Source: Ruminococcus sp.
GTDB lineage: Bacteria > Bacillota > Clostridia > Oscillospirales > Ruminococcaceae
NCBI GenBank assembly: GCA_017961625.1
Contig: JAGCWY010000106.1
Span: 1-64,000, forward strand
Direction of reading: 5' to 3'
Length of the DNA stretch: 64,000 nt
Every line of letters starts with the position of its first letter. Within the stretch, counting starts at the first letter, position 1. Below are positions 1 to 9,167 of this stretch, piece by piece. The notes under the pieces were generated by a model. That model worked only from the letters and a program-made list of their open reading frames with translations, was not told where the DNA came from and searched no databases. The position numbers were made by a program, and so were the translations under genes.

Positions 1-1812
1 ACTCTTTATGAGGTATCCCTTAACATCGAGGGTTATAGATCAAACGGTTCAGCTAACGTTAAGAGCGTTACAGTAAATACAGACGGCACAGGCGCAGGTG
101 CAACCTCTGAAGGCGGCAACGGCGGCGGCGGTCAGACATGGGACGGCGGCAATGCAGGCGGCGGCTGGGACTTCGGCGGCGGTCAGCAAGGCGGCGGCTG
201 GGACTTTGGCGGTGGCCAGCAAGGCGGCGGCTGGGACTTCGGCGGCGGTCAGCAAGGCGGCGGCTGGGACTTCGGCGGCGGTCAGCAAGGCGGCGGCTGG
301 GATTTTGGCGGCGGTAACGGCGGCGGACAGACCTGGGACGGCGGTGGAAACAACGGCGGCGGCAATGCAGGCGGCGGTAATGATACTACATATTCCGGCG
401 CAGGCAGCACAGAAGGCGTTGCAGCTCACCAGAACCTCAACTATAAATATGAAAAGGGCGGCAGCGGATTCAAGGATGTAATGGGACCGTATTTCCGTCT
501 TGGAACTTCCGTAAGCGGAATGGAGATCGGCAATTCTCAGGCTCAGGAATTCATCAAGAAGAATTATAACTCTATCACCTGCGAAAACGAAATGAAGCCT
601 GATTCTATCGTTAAGGGCGTAAATGGTGATGAAGTAAACATAAGCCTTAGCTCCGCAAGCAATATCCTTAAGTTCGCAGAGCAGAACGGTATCGGTGTTC
701 GCGGTCATACTTTCGTATGGTACAGCCAGACTCCGAGCTCACTGTTCCAGGATAACGGCGGTACTGTTTCCAAGGACAGAATGAACAAGCGTCTTGAGAG
801 CATGATCAAGAATACATTCAGCGCTCTTAAGAGCCAGTTCCCGAATCTTCAGGTACACTCATACGACGTTTGTAACGAGCTATTCGTTAACGATGGCGGC
901 GGAATGAGACCTGGTAGCAACTCCAACTGGGTAAGAGTATATGGTGAAGGCAACTCTGAGTTCGTTGTAAACGCATTCAAGTATGCAAGACAGTATGCTC
1001 CTAAGGAGACAAAGCTCTACCTCAACGATTATAACGAGTATATGAGTGCTAAGACAAACGACCTTGTAAATATGGCTAAGACAGTCATGAAGGAAGGCGA
1101 CTATATCGATGGTATCGGTATGCAGGCTCACCTTGATTCAAGATATCCTTCAGCAAGCGAGTTTGAGACAGCTCTCAAGAAGTTTGCAGCTCTCGGTCTT
1201 GATGTACAGATCACAGAGCTTGATATCACAAACAGCACAGGTTCAAATGGTCAGCTCTATCCTCAGATTTTTGAGGTAGCTATGAAGAACGCTAAGAACA
1301 TCTCCTGCCTCACACTCTGGGGAACAACAGATGAGAGAAGCTGGAGAGCTAACCAGAACGGCGGTTCACCGCTTCCGTTCAGCAACTACCAGCCTAAGTC
1401 GTTCTATAACAACATTCTGGCTCTTGCTGACAAGATCGAGCCTCCTACACCGGATACAACAACTACTACAACTACCACAACAACAACTACAACTACTACC
1501 ACCACAACAACTACAACTACCACAACAACTACAACAACTCAGCCCACTACTACTACAACTACAACAACAGCTCCTCCGGCAGGTGCTACAATGCAGCTCT
1601 GGGGCGACGCTAACGGCGACGGTCAGCTCGATATGGGCGATGCAGTTCTTATCATGCAGGCTCTTGCTAACCCCAACAAGTACGGCATAGGCGGTACTGA
1701 TTCACACGCTCTCACAGAGCAGGGCGAGGCAAACGCTGATGTTGACGGCGACGGTCTTACAACAAACGACGCAGTTGCTATTCAGGAAAAGCTTCTTGGT
1801 CTCAGGAAGTAA
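1..1812 (+). CDS. Modular xylanase GH11 (tail)-linker-GH10-dockerin, 5' partial
   Basis: This is the 3' part of a cellulosomal endo-xylanase; the start lies upstream of the window. Frame 1 is open from base 1. The first ~25 codons match the end of the GH11 module of the xylanase at 48720 almost residue for residue. A Gly/Trp/Gln-rich linker follows (about 70-420), then a complete GH10 module (about 430-1437) with the acid/base Glu in CNELF at 877-879 and the nucleophile Glu in QITELD at 1216-1218. A poly-Thr linker (1456-1580) leads to a dockerin (about 1600-1810) with calcium loops beginning DANGDGQLD and DVDGDGLTT. GH11 and GH10 enzymes cut beta-1,4-xylan, and the dockerin docks the enzyme on a scaffoldin. 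The GH11-GH10 order matches R. flavefaciens 17 XynA, but the dockerin end means it need not be an orthologue. Confidence 0.93.
   Translation, partial: TLYEVSLNIEGYRSNGSANVKSVTVNTDGTGAGATSEGGNGGGGQTWDGGNAGGGWDFGGGQQGGGWDFGGGQQGGGWDFGGGQQGGGWDFGGGQQGGGWDFGGGNGGGQTWDGGGNNGGGNAGGGNDTTYSGAGSTEGVAAHQNLNYKYEKGGSGFKDVMGPYFRLGTSVSGMEIGNSQAQEFIKKNYNSITCENEMKPDSIVKGVNGDEVNISLSSASNILKFAEQNGIGVRGHTFVWYSQTPSSLFQDNGGTVSKDRMNKRLESMIKNTFSALKSQFPNLQVHSYDVCNELFVNDGGGMRPGSNSNWVRVYGEGNSEFVVNAFKYARQYAPKETKLYLNDYNEYMSAKTNDLVNMAKTVMKEGDYIDGIGMQAHLDSRYPSASEFETALKKFAALGLDVQITELDITNSTGSNGQLYPQIFEVAMKNAKNISCLTLWGTTDERSWRANQNGGSPLPFSNYQPKSFYNNILALADKIEPPTPDTTTTTTTTTTTTTTTTTTTTTTTTTTTTQPTTTTTTTTAPPAGATMQLWGDANGDGQLDMGDAVLIMQALANPNKYGIGGTDSHALTEQGEANADVDGDGLTTNDAVAIQEKLLGLRK
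157..318 (+). repeat. In-frame 33-bp tandem repeat encoding an interdomain linker
   Basis: Four full copies (starts 157, 190, 223, 256) and a partial fifth (289) of a 33-bp unit encode the 11-residue unit GGGWDFGGGQQ. Copies differ at a few silent positions. The unit is a multiple of three, so copy-number changes would alter linker length without breaking the frame. A Gly-rich linker with regularly spaced Trp-Asp-Phe is not a standard Thr/Pro linker. Confidence 0.9.
1456..1580 (+). repeat. Poly-threonine linker tract (ACN microsatellite)
   Basis: A run of mixed ACA/ACT/ACC codons encodes about 40 Thr residues, interrupted by Gln-Pro, between the GH10 and dockerin modules. Such tracts are typical linkers in ruminococcal cellulosomal enzymes. 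Mixed codon use suggests selection for Thr rather than simple slippage. Confidence 0.9.
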
Positions 1813-1855
1813 TTGAAATATAAGTTATTTATTTCGCATTTATAATATAAAAAAA

Positions 1856-1897
1856 CCGGCAAAGGAGAGGTACTCTCTCCCTTGCCGGGATTTTTTT
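1856..1897 (+). terminator. Rho-independent terminator of the xylanase gene
   Basis: A 14-bp stem with one mismatch (CCGGCAAAGGAGAG pairs with CTCTCCCTTGCCGG) is followed by seven T. It sits 44 bases after the stop codon at 1810-1812. Confidence 0.9.
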
Positions 1898-2128
1898 GAA
1901 AAAAATCCCGATACCGAAGAACACTGAAACTCCGGCATCGGTTCAATGAGGATGATTTTCAAAAGCCTTCGCAGGCTTAAGCGGAAAGCACTAAAAAGCT
2001 TTCAACAATGTGAAGAATGGGAACTATACTACCATTCTCTGTGATATATGATATCACTTTCAGCAGCTGTTATCAACTCATTTTTTGCAGATTAAGTGGA
2101 CAAATTGAAGATGTTGTAGCATTTCGAT
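1898..2128. other. Intergenic stretch between two terminators
   Basis: Together with the flanking terminators this makes a gene-free gap of about 345 bases between the xylanase and the convergent SulP gene. I see no ORF with a ribosome binding site and no clear structured RNA in it. Confidence 0.5.
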
Positions 2129-2156
2129 GAAAAAAGCGGACTTTAGTCCGCCTTTT
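2129..2156 (-). terminator. Terminator of the SulP transporter gene
   Basis: Stem GCGGAC/GTCCGC with loop TTTA is flanked by A-rich and T-rich runs on both sides, so it can work in both directions. It lies directly after the minus-strand stop codon at 2158-2160. Confidence 0.85.
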
Positions 2157-2157
2157 G

Positions 2158-3846
2158 TTATGCTCTTTTTGCTGAAATTCCATTTTCCAGCGCTTCAGCT
2201 CTGAGAAGTGCCGTATCAATGTGGTCACAGAAATTCTCTCTGCCTACCTTTTCAATGAAGCCTGCTTTGGTCATTACCTTCATGGGCTGCTCGTTTACGT
2301 GAGAGAATACAACCTTTACGTTGTGGCGCTCACAGCGCTTTACTATGCGCATGAGGGCTTCAACGCCCGTAGCGTCCATAGCCGGAACGTTTCTCATTCT
2401 TATGCAGAGGACGTCGATATTTTTGTCGCTGAGGACGTATTTGTACTTATCTGAAGCCGCAAAGAACATCGGTCCGTTTATCTCGAATACACGGGTATTC
2501 TTTGGTATCTTCTTGAGAAGGATATTATCGGGGTCGGTATCCTCATCGTCGATGTCTCTCCATGCGTGAGCTTCGGTAACGTCAGCCATACGCTTCATGA
2601 AGAGGAGAGCAGCCATTATCATGCCTGCGCCGATAGCAACAACGAGGTCGAATACTACTGTGAGTATGAGAGTTACAAAGAGTACCGCGATATCGCTCTT
2701 GGGGGCTGTTTTTACGGTGTTTCTGATATTTCTCCAGCCGCACATATTGTAAGCTACAATAAAGAGTATAGCCGCGATAGTGGGCATGGGGATAAGCGAA
2801 GCATAAGGCATGAGAACAACGAGTATGATAACGAGAACTATTGAGTGAACCATGCCGGCAATCGGAGTACGTCCGCCGTTCTTTACGTTGGCAGCTGTAC
2901 GTGCGATAGCGCCTGTAGCAGGGATACCGCCGAAGAAAGCTGAGCCGATGTTAGCTGTACCCTGAGCGATGAGCTCCATATTTGAACGGTGCTTTGAACC
3001 TACCATACCGTCTGCGACAACGCAGGAGAGGAGAGACTCAACAGCTGCGAGGACCGCAATAGTAACTGCATTTGGGATAAGAGCCCTTACTCTTGCGAAG
3101 GTGACCTCAGGTACGGTCAGCTTGGGGAGAGAATTTGATATGGTATAGAGGTCGCCGATAGTGTTAACCTTTATACCGCTGAGCTTTACTATAGCCGAAC
3201 AGACTATTACAGCTATGAGGGAGGCAGGTATCTTCTCCAGCTTTTTCGGCCAGAGTATAAGTATCGCGAGTGAGATAACGCCGATAAGGAGAGCCTGCCA
3301 GTTGATAGTGTCGATACAGGTGAATATCTCCTTTATCTTGTCTACGGTCTCGATAGGCTTGTTCCTGAAGGTGAGACCGAGAAAGTCCTTGACCTGTCCG
3401 ATGAGGATAGTCACGGCGATACCGAAGGTGAAGCCGGTGGTTATAGTACCGGGTATGTATTTTATGAGAGCGCCGAAGCGGCAGAAGCCCATTACAATGA
3501 GTATCAGGCCTGCCATAATTGCCGATATTGCAAGACCGTCCATGCCCTCCACCGCTACGATACCTGCAACTGTAGTTGCAAAGGCAGCTGTAGGACCGGC
3601 TATCTGCACACGGCTTCCGCCAAGGAATGAAACGATAAAGCCTGCGATTATAGCTGTGTAAAGACCCTGCTCGGGACCCACTCCCGAAGCGAGAGCAAGT
3701 GCGATAGAAAGGGGCAGAGCGATGATAGCGACGATTATACCGGAGATGATGTCCTTGATGAACTGCTCCTTGGTATATGTCTTCATAACCGAGAAAAGCT
3801 TTGGTTTGAGCTTTTCTTCCGTTGGTTTCAATGCTTTTTCAGCCAT
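2158..3846 (-). CDS. SulP-family anion transporter with C-terminal STAS domain
   Basis: The 562-residue membrane protein has the SulP architecture. A cytoplasmic N-terminus leads to a hydrophobic transport core (about residues 30-430), including ALPLSIALALASG, then a STAS domain (about 450-550). SulP proteins move sulfate, bicarbonate or other anions, often as H+ or Na+ symporters; the substrate cannot be read from sequence. The start has a GAGG ribosome binding site 8 bases upstream. The gene is alone, with its own promoter (3898-3926) and terminator (2129-2156). Confidence 0.9.
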   Translation of the reverse strand: MAEKALKPTEEKLKPKLFSVMKTYTKEQFIKDIISGIIVAIIALPLSIALALASGVGPEQGLYTAIIAGFIVSFLGGSRVQIAGPTAAFATTVAGIVAVEGMDGLAISAIMAGLILIVMGFCRFGALIKYIPGTITTGFTFGIAVTILIGQVKDFLGLTFRNKPIETVDKIKEIFTCIDTINWQALLIGVISLAILILWPKKLEKIPASLIAVIVCSAIVKLSGIKVNTIGDLYTISNSLPKLTVPEVTFARVRALIPNAVTIAVLAAVESLLSCVVADGMVGSKHRSNMELIAQGTANIGSAFFGGIPATGAIARTAANVKNGGRTPIAGMVHSIVLVIILVVLMPYASLIPMPTIAAILFIVAYNMCGWRNIRNTVKTAPKSDIAVLFVTLILTVVFDLVVAIGAGMIMAALLFMKRMADVTEAHAWRDIDDEDTDPDNILLKKIPKNTRVFEINGPMFFAASDKYKYVLSDKNIDVLCIRMRNVPAMDATGVEALMRIVKRCERHNVKVVFSHVNEQPMKVMTKAGFIEKVGRENFCDHIDTALLRAEALENGISAKRA

Positions 3847-3897
3847 TTTACTAACCTCTTTTACATTATATTTCCAAAAAAGACACGCAACGGTACT

Positions 3898-3926
3898 ATT
3901 ATACTACTTATAATAGCGGTTTTCAA
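3898..3926 (-). promoter_or_regulatory. Promoter of the SulP gene
   Basis: On the minus strand TTGAAA (3921-3926), a 17-base spacer and TATAAT (3898-3903) lie about 50 bases upstream of the start codon. This is a near-consensus sigma-A promoter. Confidence 0.8.
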
Positions 3927-4111
3927 GAGATTTTTAAAAGGGAGCAAAATTTTGTCGGATTATATATATTCCTGTCAGCAGATGAGAAAAGGATTGAGCA
4001 GAATGAGAAATTAGTAATATATTCACAAAAATCAAAGCGCTGTTTTGTGCATTGCTACAAAGCTGAAAAATGATTTCCGACTCTCAATTCTCAACTCTCC
4101 ACTCTCAAATA
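3927..4111. other. Intergenic stretch, AT-rich
   Basis: This lies between the SulP promoter and the terminator at 4112. It holds a short low-complexity CT-rich run near 4080-4110 with CTCAA-type repeats. I see no gene or structured RNA. Confidence 0.4.
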
Positions 4112-4144
4112 TAAAACAAAGCGGCTCCCTTTACGGAAAGCCGC
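4112..4144 (-). terminator. Terminator of the Bce-type ABC operon
   Basis: Stem GCGGCT (4121-4126)/AGCCGC (4139-4144), followed on the minus strand by a T-rich run, lies about 20 bases beyond the stop codon of the permease gene. Confidence 0.8.
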
Positions 4145-4165
4145 CTAAACTATATCATGAAAAGC

Positions 4166-6229
4166 TTACTTTTGTTCTCTTGTTATCGCCTTGCTTCCAA
4201 GGAAGGTGAGCAGGAAGTAGCCGCCGTATATCGCTATGAGTACGATAGCGGTGAAGATAACGGGTTTTACATAATTCTCCGTTACGAGCAGATCAAGTCC
4301 AATCTTGGCGAATCTCATACCCGCATAGGAGTGGAGACAAGCCAGAAGCAGCGGCAGCAGGAAGAATATTCCCGACTGAAGGAATATGGATCTGGATATC
4401 TCCTTTTCCTCTACGCCAAGCTTGCGGAGCATGGTGTATCTCGGTATGCTGTCAGCGCTCTCGGAAAGCTCCTTAAGCGCAAGTATAGCACCGCAGGATA
4501 CGAGGAATATGAAGCCGATATAAAGTCCAAGGAAGGTAACTACAGCTCCTATGCCTATGGCATCGTTTGCAGCCTCGATTCTTGTTTCAATACTCTGCAT
4601 AGAGCCGTATTTCGTTTCGCTCTGATACCAGTGCATAACATAAGTCCAGTGGTCTCTTGCTGTCTGTTCTGCGGCTTCTCTGCCCTTTTTGTCTGTGGCA
4701 TTGTAGTTTCCGACGAAATAATCAACTCCGCGGTATTCCTCGGATACTGCATTGTCGGGAACGATTATAGTACCTGTATTTGAAGCATTCATATCGGGAT
4801 AAAATGAGCTTATTACACATTTTTTCGAGCTTGGCTTGAGAGCATTGCCGAAAACAGTTATTTTGGTGCCTTCCTCAAGGAGCTTGTCATACATCTCAGG
4901 CATTCCCGAGGCGTTTGCGCTTACAGCGTATTCGCCGTCGCTGAGCTCTATCTGCTTTTGTCCGTAGAGCTTCATTATAGCGTTGTAATCACTGAGCTTC
5001 AGGAATGAGATATCAAAGTTCATCATTGCATATATGCTCATTGAACTGCCTGTCAGTTCGTCTTTTCTGTCGCCGGCAAAGGTGTCAAAGGTAAAGTTGC
5101 TTTCGACGTAGTCATGGAAGTGGCGGTACTCTCCGAAATCGTCGTAAATGCTCATATTCTGCTGAGCATATACATCGTCGATATCGCCTGTCCTGTATGA
5201 GGAGTCGTCTGAGGAATCATTAATATGAAGAGAAAAGCGTCCGTAAAAATCCACTGGGAAATTGTCCTCAACGCCCTTGTTCAGTGAGTTCCTGATAGTG
5301 AATGCAGTTGAGAGCGTGCATATAGTCACAAAGAGCATAAGGCATATAACTGTCATTGAAGCGATAGTGGTGTTTATCTTGCTGCTTATCTGACGGAAGG
5401 TGAAGCTGTTCAGACCGCGGTGATATACGCCCTTTGCGGACATTATCACTCTCAGGAGCATACCCGACACCGACCAGAAGATAAAGAATGTGGAAACTAT
5501 GCCTGCAAGTATGGCAAGACCTATCCTTTTTTCATTGAGGTGTTCAAAGTCCCAGCCCACTGTATGATATGCCCATACGAGTACTGCTGCGGAGATAAGG
5601 AATACAACAACGCAGAGCCACGGATTCTTCATGGTTATCTTTTCCGAGCGCTTTCCAGAGTTCATAAGGGTGATGAGCCTGCACTTGCTGATAACGAAGC
5701 CGCTCCTGAGCATTACGACCAGGTACATAATACCGAAGTAGAGTATTGTCTTTGTTATCGCCGCGCCTGATACTGTGAATTTATAGTCGTTCATGTCGGC
5801 TTCAAAGAGGTTTGCCACGACTGCGCTCATTACCTGCGAAAGACCCACTCCTATGAGAAGTCCCACAATGAGGGAGCCGATACCTATGATAACAGTTTCG
5901 CAGAGCAGGAGAGCGGATATCTTCCACTTGCTCATGCCAAGCATCATATACAGGGCGAACTCCTTGTTACGGCGCTTCATCAGGAAGCGGCTGGCGTATA
6001 CGATGAGCAGTCCGAGGACTATGGCTACGAATACGCTTACGCCGGAAATGGCCGTTGTGAGTATCTTTATTAATTCGCGCTGTGTTTCGTTGACTCTGAT
6101 GAAGGCGGTCTGGGTCTCTATGGCGTTGAATATGTAGAATACCGCAACGCCGATTATAAGAGTGAAGAAATATACCGCGTAGTCCTTTATGCTTTTGCGG
6201 ATATTGCTGAGAGATATCTTAAAGAGCAT
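4166..6229 (-). CDS. BceB-type ABC transporter permease (FtsX family)
   Basis: This is a 687-residue permease of the MacB/FtsX superfamily. Four membrane segments in the N-terminal third precede further pairs, a large soluble region (about residues 310-530) and terminal membrane helices, which is the BceB layout. BceAB-type transporters confer resistance to cell-wall-active peptides such as bacitracin and also act as the sensor for their paired kinase. The start overlaps the end of the ATPase gene by 11 bases, so the two are translationally coupled. The kinase and regulator genes lie just upstream. The actual peptide detected is not predictable. Confidence 0.88.
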   Translation of the reverse strand: MLFKISLSNIRKSIKDYAVYFFTLIIGVAVFYIFNAIETQTAFIRVNETQRELIKILTTAISGVSVFVAIVLGLLIVYASRFLMKRRNKEFALYMMLGMSKWKISALLLCETVIIGIGSLIVGLLIGVGLSQVMSAVVANLFEADMNDYKFTVSGAAITKTILYFGIMYLVVMLRSGFVISKCRLITLMNSGKRSEKITMKNPWLCVVVFLISAAVLVWAYHTVGWDFEHLNEKRIGLAILAGIVSTFFIFWSVSGMLLRVIMSAKGVYHRGLNSFTFRQISSKINTTIASMTVICLMLFVTICTLSTAFTIRNSLNKGVEDNFPVDFYGRFSLHINDSSDDSSYRTGDIDDVYAQQNMSIYDDFGEYRHFHDYVESNFTFDTFAGDRKDELTGSSMSIYAMMNFDISFLKLSDYNAIMKLYGQKQIELSDGEYAVSANASGMPEMYDKLLEEGTKITVFGNALKPSSKKCVISSFYPDMNASNTGTIIVPDNAVSEEYRGVDYFVGNYNATDKKGREAAEQTARDHWTYVMHWYQSETKYGSMQSIETRIEAANDAIGIGAVVTFLGLYIGFIFLVSCGAILALKELSESADSIPRYTMLRKLGVEEKEISRSIFLQSGIFFLLPLLLACLHSYAGMRFAKIGLDLLVTENYVKPVIFTAIVLIAIYGGYFLLTFLGSKAITREQK

Positions 6230-6983
6230 CGCTCACGTCACCTCCCAGCAGGGTAACTACGTTTATTATCTTGTCGAAGAACTCCTTGCGGCTGTCCTTT
6301 CCGCGGATTATCTCATTGAAGAGCTTTCCGTCCTTGATGAAGAGCACTCTTGAAGCATAGCTTGCGGTAAAGGAGTCGTGAGTTACCATTATGATAGTAG
6401 CGTTATGCTCCCTGTTGAGGTAATTGAAGCGTTCAAGCAGCATTTTAGCGGACTTTGAGTCAAGAGCGCCTGTGGGCTCGTCTGCGAGGACGAGCTTGGG
6501 TTCGGTAACTATAGCTCTTGCCGAGGCAACTCTCTGCTTCTGACCGCCCGACATCTGGTAGGGATATTTGCTTAGCACCTCAGTGATACCGAGCTGTTCT
6601 GCCACATTCTTTACAGCCTTGTCGATATCCTTTGCGGAGCGTTTCTGTATTGAAAGCGCAAGAGCGATATTCTCGTAAGCTGTAAGGGTGTCCATAAGGT
6701 TGAAGTCCTGAAAGATAAAGCCCAGCTTTTCACGGCGGAACTTGTTGAGCTCCTTTCCCTTGAGAGCTGTTATATCAGTATCCTCAAGGAAGATATGACC
6801 GGCGGTAACTTTGTCGATAGTGGATATGCAGTTGAGGAGAGTGGTTTTGCCGCTTCCCGAAGCTCCCATTATTGCGGTAAATTCGCCGCCTTCCACTGAA
6901 AAGGAGATATCGTCCACAGCCTTTGTGAGGTTTGATTTATTTCCGTAATACTTTTCTATTTTTTCCAATCTGAGTAATGACAT
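6219..6983 (-). CDS. BceA-type ABC transporter ATPase
   Basis: This 254-residue ATPase has Walker A GASGSGKTT, signature MSGGQKQR, Walker B LVLADEPTGALD and the switch His in MVTHD. It resembles the LolD/MacB class that pairs with FtsX-type permeases. I chose the ATG at 6983 (protein MSLLRLEK) because AGGAG lies 8 bases upstream; a longer in-frame start at 7043 has no good site and overlaps the preceding gene. It is encoded between a small membrane protein and its permease partner. Confidence 0.92.
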   Translation of the reverse strand: MSLLRLEKIEKYYGNKSNLTKAVDDISFSVEGGEFTAIMGASGSGKTTLLNCISTIDKVTAGHIFLEDTDITALKGKELNKFRREKLGFIFQDFNLMDTLTAYENIALALSIQKRSAKDIDKAVKNVAEQLGITEVLSKYPYQMSGGQKQRVASARAIVTEPKLVLADEPTGALDSKSAKMLLERFNYLNREHNATIIMVTHDSFTASYASRVLFIKDGKLFNEIIRGKDSRKEFFDKIINVVTLLGGDVSDAL

Positions 6984-6997
6984 GACTGTATCTCCTT

Positions 6998-7219
6998 TTA
7001 TGCTTCTATCCTGTTCTTGTGTTTGCTGATGTACCAGCTGCAAAGGCAGTTGACCGCAAATACGCTCCAGAAAATTCCGTCCATAAGGTTCCTGAGGTAA
7101 GGATCAACAGCTGCTCTGCCGCTTATTATCTCGTAAATTTCTAAGCACGAAACCGGTATAACGAAGATGCTGGTGGCAATGTAAAGTATCCTGATAATAT
7201 TTGATGTAAGCTTTTTCAT
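6998..7219 (-). CDS. Small two-helix membrane protein in Bce operon
   Basis: This 73-residue protein has a hydrophobic helix near residues 8-28 and a second near 46-64, with a basic C-terminus ending KHKNRIEA. It has an AGGAAA-type ribosome binding site. It is the first gene after the BceR-like box and lies 14 bases before the ATPase start, so it is co-induced with the transporter. I do not recognise the family. An accessory role for the transporter or kinase is inference from position alone. Confidence 0.75.
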   Translation of the reverse strand: MKKLTSNIIRILYIATSIFVIPVSCLEIYEIISGRAAVDPYLRNLMDGIFWSVFAVNCLCSWYISKHKNRIEA

Positions 7220-7278
7220 AAGATCATTTCCTTTCGGTATCTTTATTATTGGGAGCTGTTCTCCCTTTCCATGATCTT

Positions 7279-7341
7279 ATTATACATCATGCAATACCTT
7301 TGGTCGTGTTTTTAACATTACGCAACATTACATTTATGTAA
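7279..7341 (-). promoter_or_regulatory. Regulated promoter with BceR-like operator
   Basis: The minus strand has TATAAT at 7279-7284 without a convincing -35 box. Upstream, at 7328-7341, is the perfect palindrome TTACA-TTTA-TGTAA, followed at 7312-7330 by two direct AACATTACG-like half copies. TnACA-N4-TGTAA is the known binding pattern of BceR-like regulators in Firmicutes. A weak -35 plus an upstream operator fits an activator-dependent promoter driven by the adjacent response regulator. Confidence 0.8.
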
Positions 7342-7352
7342 CATTGAATTTA

Positions 7353-8372
7353 TCAGGATTTCATAAGGTAATGCTCGTTCTTTGAAAAGGTAATTGTGAA
7401 TTCTGTAAAGCTTCCGCGCTCCGAGGTCACGGATATACTGTGTCCGAGACGGTCACAGAGGCTTTTTACTATATATAGTCCCATACCCGTGGATTTTGCA
7501 TAGGTGTGACCATTCTCACCAGTGAAGCACTTATCGAAAACACGGGGGATATCGTTTTCGGGGATGCCTACACCGTTGTCCCGGAAATGTAGCAGCACCT
7601 TGTCTTCATGCTCTTCGGCGGATATGCGTATTGCCGGTTCGCGGTCTTTAACTGTGTATTTTAGACTGTTAGCCGTGAACTGTCCAAGCATGAATTCCAG
7701 CCACTTTCCATCTGTCATCACCGTAATGTCAAGTCCCTCCGTTTCTAAGGAAGCTCCTGCAATCTGTATCGACTCGCGGTTTTTCAAGGCAGTGTTCGCA
7801 ACTGTCCGTTTCAGGGAGATCTCCTTTATTATATAGTCCTTTTCGGCGTTCTCGGAACGCGCATAGTAAAGCACCTGATCTGTATAGCTGTCTATGCGCC
7901 GGAGCTGTTCAAGAGATTTTTCTCCGAGCTCATCCTTATGATTGTGAGCCATGAGCTGCAGGCTCGATAGAGGAAGCTTTACCTCGTGTACCCACATCTC
8001 GATGAACTCACGGAAATCAGAGGAGCTTTTCCTATATTTAGCCACATTTTCGCACATGGCTTTATTGGCTTCACAAAGGGCTTCGTAGGTCAGCTCTCCT
8101 TCAAGGAAATCCGGTTTGTTTATCATTTCGTGTATGAGGTATTTCTTATCAAGTCCCCTGAGCTTTTCACCCAGCTCGCTGTAGAACCTGTGCTTGCGCA
8201 TAAAGTTTATTATTTCGGCGGATATCACAAAGAGCAGGAACAGCGATTCAATAAAGGCTGTAAGCTGACCGCTTACCCTGTAGGCGGTCAGAAACAGTAG
8301 TATCATTCCCGAAAATACCGCCGCTGTGATATAGAACCAAAGTCTGTCCCTGATATAACTTCCAAGCTTCAT
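7353..8372 (-). CDS. BceS-type intramembrane-sensing histidine kinase
   Basis: The 339-residue kinase has two closely spaced N-terminal membrane helices (about residues 12-32 and 38-56) with almost no external loop. A DHp helix with phosphoacceptor motif WVHEVKLP follows, then the HATPase domain with the N box, DNGVGIPEND and the G2 box (TGMGLYI). Lacking an extracellular sensor domain is typical of BceS kinases, which read the state of the BceAB transporter. The gene overlaps the regulator gene by 4 bases (ATGA). Confidence 0.9.
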   Translation of the reverse strand: MKLGSYIRDRLWFYITAAVFSGMILLFLTAYRVSGQLTAFIESLFLLFVISAEIINFMRKHRFYSELGEKLRGLDKKYLIHEMINKPDFLEGELTYEALCEANKAMCENVAKYRKSSSDFREFIEMWVHEVKLPLSSLQLMAHNHKDELGEKSLEQLRRIDSYTDQVLYYARSENAEKDYIIKEISLKRTVANTALKNRESIQIAGASLETEGLDITVMTDGKWLEFMLGQFTANSLKYTVKDREPAIRISAEEHEDKVLLHFRDNGVGIPENDIPRVFDKCFTGENGHTYAKSTGMGLYIVKSLCDRLGHSISVTSERGSFTEFTITFSKNEHYLMKS

Positions 8373-9031
8373 TTCAGTATATACCCCTGTTTCTTACGTG
8401 TTTCTATGGCGTCTTCGCATCCAAGCTCCGCAAGCTTTGAGCGCAGGCGGCTGATGTTGACGGTAAGGGCGTTGTCGTTTACGAATTCGTCGTTATCCCA
8501 GAGAGCTGTCATAAGTTCGTCACGAGTGACGATAGAGCCCTGTCTATCCAGCATAAAGCGGAAAATTATCATCTCGTTCTTCGTGAGAATAAGTTCACGT
8601 CTGCCGTCTGTAAGGGAGCCCTTTGCGTCGTTGACCTGCAAGCCACTGTAGGTCTGTACTGTCGCGGTGCCTGACGCACGTTTGAGCACTGCGGATATAC
8701 GTAGGAGGAGTATAGTCGGATTGTAGGGTTTGGTTATGTAGTCGTCCGCGCCGTAGCTCATGGAGAGGACCTCGTCAGTCTCAGAGGTGCGGCTCGTGAC
8801 CATTATCACGGGGATATCGCATTCTCTACGTATTTCCTTCAGGAGTTCCTCGCCGTTGAGGCTTGGGATATTTATATCCATGAGTATAAGGTCTGCTCCA
8901 GCGGCGAGTATCTCCGCCTTTGAGTTAGAAAACTCCGTAAGGTATCCAGTATCGTAGCCGGAATTGCGCAGAAGCTCTGCCAGCTCCTCACGGATAGCCC
9001 TATCGTCTTCAACTATATATATCTTGCTCAT
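8369..9031 (-). CDS. BceR-type response regulator (OmpR family)
   Basis: This 220-residue regulator has a receiver domain (about residues 1-115) with phospho-acceptor Asp in LILMDINIP and Lys in DDYITKPYN. A winged-helix DNA-binding domain (about 125-220) follows. It is first in the two-gene regulator/kinase operon. Its likely target is the box at 7328-7341 ahead of the transporter genes. Confidence 0.92.
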   Translation of the reverse strand: MSKIYIVEDDRAIREELAELLRNSGYDTGYLTEFSNSKAEILAAGADLILMDINIPSLNGEELLKEIRRECDIPVIMVTSRTSETDEVLSMSYGADDYITKPYNPTILLLRISAVLKRASGTATVQTYSGLQVNDAKGSLTDGRRELILTKNEMIIFRFMLDRQGSIVTRDELMTALWDNDEFVNDNALTVNISRLRSKLAELGCEDAIETRKKQGYILK

Positions 9032-9061
9032 AAGTCACCTCATATAATAATTTCAAATCAT

Positions 9062-9090
9062 ATTATATCACATTATTACGTAAATAGCAA
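9062..9090 (-). promoter_or_regulatory. Promoter of the regulator/kinase operon
   Basis: TTGCTA (9085-9090), a 17-base spacer and TATAAT (9062-9067) lie on the minus strand about 30 bases before the regulator start. Confidence 0.7.
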
Positions 9091-9167
9091 AGAGTGCGGC
9101 AAAAAAGCCTTTAGCTTTCAGATAAGCGCTTTCAGATAAGTAGTCTAGTGTTACCGTATGCAACAAA

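Noticed and set aside
98..481. Ala-rich frame inside the first gene
   Set aside because: It is a shadow of the GC-rich 33-bp linker repeat in another frame; frame 1 is continuous with GH11 and GH10 domains.
1456..1580. CRISPR-like repeats in poly-Thr tracts
   Set aside because: These are codon repeats of ACN in frame within linkers; there are no spacers.
481..1812. GH10-dockerin as a complete gene starting at 481
   Set aside because: The Met at 481 is internal; frame 1 is open from base 1 and encodes the GH11 end and linker.
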